Shown here piece after piece: positions 4,026-7,893 of a stretch of 7,893 bases of DNA. This stretch comes from JANLIQ01 sp964358205. Its GTDB lineage: Bacteria > Patescibacteriota > UBA1384 > 2-12-FULL-50-11. A model generated the notes under the pieces. It had not been told where the DNA came from and did no database searches. It saw nothing but the letters and a program-made list of their open reading frames with translations. Within the stretch, counting starts at the first letter, position 1. Every line of letters begins with the position of its first letter. The stretch is taken from assembly GCA_964358205.1 (NCBI GenBank), contig CAYHNZ010000037.1, forward strand, positions 1-7,893. The letters are read 5' to 3'. The translations under genes and the position numbers were made by a program.

Positions 4026-7000
4026 AAATTCTAAATTGAAAATTAACCGAAGGTTTGACGGTATCTACCAACGAACTCGAGCTACGGTAGTCTCTGAATA
4101 CGCCTATCACCCGGTTAGGTTCTTTTCAATCTTCTTTGCTCTAGTTGTTGGGCTTGGGGTACTGGCCTATCTTGGCCCAATTCGCGCCCAAATTGACGAG
4201 GTGGTTAATAATGAAAATTCCAGTCAGGCCACGATTGCCGAACCTACCCAGCTTGATCCCCAGTTTATTCCCGTTACCGAAGTAGCCGCTCGTAGTAGCC
4301 AACCAAACCAATATTTCAAGGGTGATTATGAAGTCGTCTCGACCGAGGACACGATTAAAGTAGTTAAACCCAATATTGAAGCCAGCGAAACTGAAGTGAG
4401 GGTCATCAAAGAAGTCGGCGCCGAAGATCTAACGAGAGATGTCTCTGTTTTGACAAATAACGACGGCTTAACTATCGAGTCAAAAGATCGGGGGCTAACG
4501 CCCGGCGCCTATAAAGTCGAGACCATTCAAAAAGAGACCGGCAAAATTCTCAATAACCAAAAAGTTCTCTGGGGCGTGCTGGCCTTCAACCCCGACTACG
4601 CCGTTTACCCGGTTGGCAAAGACGCTTTCTTTAGTCTGGCTGTCCTGGATGATCGGGGCAAAATGGTCTGTTCAGCGGCAATGACCATTGAAGTGACTGA
4701 CCCGACAAACAAAGTTACAACATTAACCACCGCCGATGGCACTGTCAGAGTCAATAAAGATTGTGAAGTTTACGGCAAAACCGATCGACCCGACTACGAA
4801 GCCAACTACCAACCAACATCTGTTGGCGATTACAAGGTTAAGATTATCGCCAAAGCCGGTGAGGGCACCCGTACCCTTCACGACCAATTCAGTGTTAAGG
4901 CTAACGAAGATTTCTACCTTCAGAGAGTCGGTGCGACCCGAACCTATCCCCCAGTTGATTACGACTACACCTTAAATTTTGAAGCGAAAAAAGCCGGCTA
5001 TTACACCCTCACCGAAAAAGTCCCAAGCAGTTTCGAAATTAAAAATACAACTGAAAATTGTCAAATTGAAAATTCACTGCTTGCCCCTCGTAGCTCGGAG
5101 AGCGAAGTGGAGAAAACTGTAAACTGTAAACTGAAAACTGTTGAGAACGGCGACCAGAAACTCCTTACTTGGGATTTCTCAATCGCTGCCGACCAGACTC
5201 TCAAGCTCGCCTACACTTTCAAAACCCCTAATATCTCACCGTATCTGTTCACACTTGGCCCCGCGGAGGTGAAAACTGGGACTAGCAACTTGGGACTAGC
5301 GACTAGTTCCGAGTCCCCAGTACCTAGTACCTGGACCGAACCTCGGTCCTGGCTTATCGCTTCCGACAACGCCTGTCAGTCACTGGCCACCGGTAACTGG
5401 AGCGCAACCGGATCGTGGCAAAACTGTGGCGGTACTGTTCCTCAAGCCGCCGACACCGTTCAGATTCTGAACACCCACAACATCACCGAAGACACCGCTT
5501 CGGTCACGGTAGCTGGCCTGACCATAGATAACGGTGGCACACTAACCGTCAGTACCACAAACGCCATTACCGTATCTGGTAACTGGTCAAATTCCGGTAC
5601 CTTCACCGCCGCTACCGGTACCGTTACATTTTCCGCCACCGCTACTGGTAAGACCGTAAACGGCACCCTGTCTGGCGCTACTGGTAAGTTTTATAACCTG
5701 ACTTTCAATGGGGTGGGCGGGGGCTGGACTTACGGCGCTACTGTCGCCGTTGGCAACGATTTTAACGTCACAAACGGTGCCGTCACAGCTGGCAATAACG
5801 CTATGACGGTCACTAACAACTTCACTCTCGCCAATACTGCGGGCGTTAGCTATGCTCCTGGCACCTCAACAACAACCGTCAGTGCTAGCTGGAGCGACGC
5901 CGGAAAAAAGTTTAATTACGGAACAGCCAATACTGTCGTCCTTGACGGAACCGGTAATGTTTACGGCATTTTCAATCAGCTCTCCTTTGCCTACTCTGGA
6001 AAAACGACCACCTTCATAACTGGGACCACTGATCTCAACTCTGCCGGCGGCACCAGTGGCACTTTTACAACTAACGGCGGTGTCGTAACCGGCACTTCAA
6101 TCTCCCTTAGCGGGCACTGTGGCGCTAGTTGTACTGCTGCCACCATCGGTGCTAGTACGTCATTCACCGGTACAGGCAATACCCTCAATTTCTACGGCTC
6201 TGTCAGCTCGATAACTGTCACTGTACCTGGTTATAGCTACGGCGACTGGGCAATAAACCTCCTTGACGGCGGTTCACTGACTAACGTCACCATCAGCCTG
6301 GCTGCTGATATCACTACAACGAACCGGTTCTTTATCGCTAGTAGCACTGGTAATACCGGTTATATACTCAACACCAATAATCACAGCATTACCACCCAGA
6401 GTCTCACCGTAGGTAACAGCGGTACAGCGGGGTCGACGACCGAAAACTTTGGGTCAAGCACAATTTCACTCTCCAAGAATACCGGCGGCGTATCACTAGG
6501 AGTTAATAGTAATGGTGGCTCGCACACTTGGAATCTTCAATCAGCCCAATTCACTATAAGCCAAAACGGTGGTGTCACCTTCGTTTCCGGTACCGGCAGC
6601 ATTACGATAAGCCAAGGAACCTCAACTCTTACTTGGACCCATACTTCAGGAACGACTACCTACGCCCCCAACGGACAGTCGCTCTATAATGTCATTTTGA
6701 ACGGTTCAGGCGGGACGGTCACACCGAGTGCGGCGATGGTCGTCACTAACGACCTCACAATGTCCGCCGGTACACTAAGCGGCACTCAAAATATTACTGT
6801 CAACGGCGCTGTTGCTGGTACGGCTGGGATTATTAGCCTAACCGGCGGTACTTTCACTCAAAGGGTAGCGGCCGCTAAAAACTTCGGTACGACTTCGGGC
6901 TCAACTGGTTGGACTTTCAGCAGTCTGACTTTCTCTAACTCACACGCCTCGAGCCCCTTCACCATCACCACCCAAACGGGTGGCACGGGGACAATTACGA

Positions 7001-7893
7001 TTTCTGGCAATCTTTTGGTTGGAGCGTCCGGTGACGCCGCCGGAGCAACTACTACCTTAGATGCTGGTAATCGAACCTGGACCTTAAACAGTACCGGAGG
7101 TAACCCGTTCCAACTGCTGGCTTCGCCAGCTGGAGCTTTAACGGCCTCCACTTCAACCTTCAGCTACAACGGCGAATATGGCTTGGGCAACACTACCGTT
7201 CAATCGGCTACCTACTACACTCTGAAGGTCGGGAAGACCCCCATCTGTTCTAACGATACCTATGTGCTCGAAGCCGCAACGGTGGTATCTGAAACATTGA
7301 CAGTTAACAGCTGTGGAACGCTTACCACCACCGGCAGTAACTTCGCCCTGACTACCGGCAAGATCGTTATCTCGGGTACCTTCCAAGCCAACGCTTCTGT
7401 AGTGACTTTAACCGGCATTACCAGCACTCTCTTTACCCGAACCGGCACCTTCACCCAAGGCACTTCGGATGTGCAGGTGACCTCGGCCTCCGGCACCCCA
7501 ACTTTACTTTCCGGTACTGCTACCTTCCACATTCTGACTATCAACTCGACCGCAACAATCATCAACGCTGGGGCGGCCATCACCACCGACAACGTGGCTG
7601 GTAATAAACTTTACGTCCAAAGCGGGGTATTTAACCTGGAGGGGCAAACAATTACACCCGGTACTTCCGGTACCTTACAAGTCGACTCCGGCGGTACTTT
7701 CTGCTTAGGCGGGACGACTAGCTCTACTACCGCCACTTGCGACTCCGGTGCCACCCAAACTGGTGCTTCAACTTTCCCGGCCTTTACGACGGTCACCCTT
7801 GACGCCGCTTCTACTATTATATATCTAGCCGACGTCGCTCAAACCGTGCTACAAACCCCGGCATACGGCAATTTGAAATTAACGCCAAAGATG
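4015..7893 (+). CDS. Giant membrane-anchored extracellular beta-repeat protein, N-terminal 1293 residues (runs off right edge)
   Basis: This open frame has no internal stop from the ATG at 4015 to the window end. Upstream, an in-frame TAA lies at 4006-4008. The N-terminus is a basic tail, then one hydrophobic segment (about 36-53, RFFSIFFALVVGLGVLAYLG), probably a signal anchor or uncleaved signal peptide. Residues about 195-302 resemble a macroglobulin/Ig-like beta domain (YPVGKDAFFSLAVLDDRG...GDYKVKIIAKAGEG). Residues 303-450 look like a second beta domain, interrupted by repeat-encoded inserts. From about 450 a GNWSATGSW motif opens a Thr/Ser/Gly/Asn-rich region to the end, with degenerate units of roughly 80-110 residues marked by an aromatic-x-x-Leu strand (F559, F653, Y891, F968, Y1067, F1171, Y1284). 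This is typical of beta-helix adhesins. Paired cysteines (GHCGASC, for example) fit an extracellular location. Role in attachment is inferred. No Shine-Dalgarno sequence is seen. Confidence 0.88.
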   Translation, partial: MKIENSKLKINRRFDGIYQRTRATVVSEYAYHPVRFFSIFFALVVGLGVLAYLGPIRAQIDEVVNNENSSQATIAEPTQLDPQFIPVTEVAARSSQPNQYFKGDYEVVSTEDTIKVVKPNIEASETEVRVIKEVGAEDLTRDVSVLTNNDGLTIESKDRGLTPGAYKVETIQKETGKILNNQKVLWGVLAFNPDYAVYPVGKDAFFSLAVLDDRGKMVCSAAMTIEVTDPTNKVTTLTTADGTVRVNKDCEVYGKTDRPDYEANYQPTSVGDYKVKIIAKAGEGTRTLHDQFSVKANEDFYLQRVGATRTYPPVDYDYTLNFEAKKAGYYTLTEKVPSSFEIKNTTENCQIENSLLAPRSSESEVEKTVNCKLKTVENGDQKLLTWDFSIAADQTLKLAYTFKTPNISPYLFTLGPAEVKTGTSNLGLATSSESPVPSTWTEPRSWLIASDNACQSLATGNWSATGSWQNCGGTVPQAADTVQILNTHNITEDTASVTVAGLTIDNGGTLTVSTTNAITVSGNWSNSGTFTAATGTVTFSATATGKTVNGTLSGATGKFYNLTFNGVGGGWTYGATVAVGNDFNVTNGAVTAGNNAMTVTNNFTLANTAGVSYAPGTSTTTVSASWSDAGKKFNYGTANTVVLDGTGNVYGIFNQLSFAYSGKTTTFITGTTDLNSAGGTSGTFTTNGGVVTGTSISLSGHCGASCTAATIGASTSFTGTGNTLNFYGSVSSITVTVPGYSYGDWAINLLDGGSLTNVTISLAADITTTNRFFIASSTGNTGYILNTNNHSITTQSLTVGNSGTAGSTTENFGSSTISLSKNTGGVSLGVNSNGGSHTWNLQSAQFTISQNGGVTFVSGTGSITISQGTSTLTWTHTSGTTTYAPNGQSLYNVILNGSGGTVTPSAAMVVTNDLTMSAGTLSGTQNITVNGAVAGTAGIISLTGGTFTQRVAAAKNFGTTSGSTGWTFSSLTFSNSHASSPFTITTQTGGTGTITISGNLLVGASGDAAGATTTLDAGNRTWTLNSTGGNPFQLLASPAGALTASTSTFSYNGEYGLGNTTVQSATYYTLKVGKTPICSNDTYVLEAATVVSETLTVNSCGTLTTTGSNFALTTGKIVISGTFQANASVVTLTGITSTLFTRTGTFTQGTSDVQVTSASGTPTLLSGTATFHILTINSTATIINAGAAITTDNVAGNKLYVQSGVFNLEGQTITPGTSGTLQVDSGGTFCLGGTTSSTTATCDSGATQTGASTFPAFTTVTLDAASTIIYLADVAQTVLQTPAYGNLKLTPKM
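4018..4046 (+). repeat. AATTGAAAATT-type repeat forming the first codons of the surface protein
   Basis: AAAATTGAAAATT occurs twice with small variations just after the ATG and encodes KIENSKLKIN. It belongs to the same AT-rich class as 229-348 and 5048-5073, and related sequence (TAAATTAGATAATTTAAAA) precedes it at 3959-3977. The encoded decapeptide is probably not a conserved part of the protein. Confidence 0.5.
5041..5150 (+). repeat. Composite repeat (AT-rich, GC-rich, AAACTGT) inside the surface-protein gene
   Basis: Three modules follow each other in frame: AATTG/AAAATT sequence at about 5048-5073, the GC-rich CTCGGAGAGCGAAGTGGAG at 5094-5112, then AAACTGTAAACTGTAAACTG at 5115-5134 and AAAACTGTT to 5142. 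Residues about 343-376 are therefore a Lys/Glu/Asn/Ser-rich segment that interrupts a beta domain. The same classes lie together in the clpP-16S spacer. Confidence 0.55.
5278..5333 (+). repeat. CTAGT-type repeat, copy 3, in frame inside the surface-protein gene
   Basis: ACTAGCAACTTGGGACTAG continues into GCGACTAG, TTCC, CCAGTACCTAG and TACCTGG. Reverse-complemented, it matches the vocabulary and order of 71-133. It encodes residues about 422-440 (TGTSNLGLATSSESPVPST), between FTLGPAEV and WTEPRSWLIAS, which read as continuous parts of one domain. Confidence 0.6.

Noticed and set aside
4736..4975. 79-codon plus-strand frame inside the surface-protein gene
   Set aside because: It is a shadow frame rich in Thr/Pro/Lys, with no ribosome binding site and no family resemblance. 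The main frame is continuous through it.
5460..7796. Several Val/Pro/Ala-rich minus-strand reading frames opposite the surface-protein gene
   Set aside because: Their composition is what the complement of Thr/Asn/Gly codons gives. They are antisense shadows without start signals.
686..7893. Possible alternative genetic code (TGA as Gly, as in Absconditabacteria and Gracilibacteria)
   Set aside because: TGA ends hicB, the NYN gene and the small ORF, and none is found in frame in the large gene or conserved proteins.

Overview
The window looks like a piece of a Candidate Phyla Radiation (Patescibacteria) genome. Four things suggest this: a lone 16S rRNA 5' end next to clpP, small compact genes, an insert-bearing trigger factor, and a very long Thr/Ser/Gly/Asn-rich surface protein behind one N-terminal membrane segment. 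TGA is used as a stop (hicB, the NYN gene, a small ORF) and never falls in frame inside the 1293-codon reading frame, so the code is standard rather than TGA=Gly. Assignment to a class within the group cannot be made from what is visible.

Layout. Bases 1-53 (minus strand) are the 5' end of a 16S rRNA gene that runs off the left edge. Bases 54-685 carry no convincing gene. They hold several classes of dispersed low-complexity repeat and a 186-bp imperfect foldback element. Bases 686-3047 (minus) carry tig, hicB, hicA and clpP in transcription order: trigger factor chaperone, a HicBA toxin-antitoxin pair, and the proteolytic subunit of Clp protease. tig and clpP are classic neighbours, and here the toxin-antitoxin pair sits between them. 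clpX is not next to clpP. Bases 3048-3214 are a divergent promoter region. Bases 3215-7893 (plus) carry an NYN-domain (PIN-like) putative ribonuclease, a 38-codon small ORF with a good Shine-Dalgarno sequence, and the start of a large repetitive extracellular protein that continues past the right edge. The small ORF and the large gene overlap by 11 bases.

Three points stand out. First, clpP, hicB and tig each have a -10-like hexamer ending 6-7 bases before the start codon and no Shine-Dalgarno sequence, which predicts leaderless mRNAs. Second, the third residue of the ClpP catalytic triad is Asn where Asp is usual. Third, the same families of simple-sequence repeats (CTAGT-type, AATTGAAAATT-type and GC-rich CCGAGCG-type) occur between genes and also in frame inside tig and the surface-protein gene, where they encode extra peptide segments.
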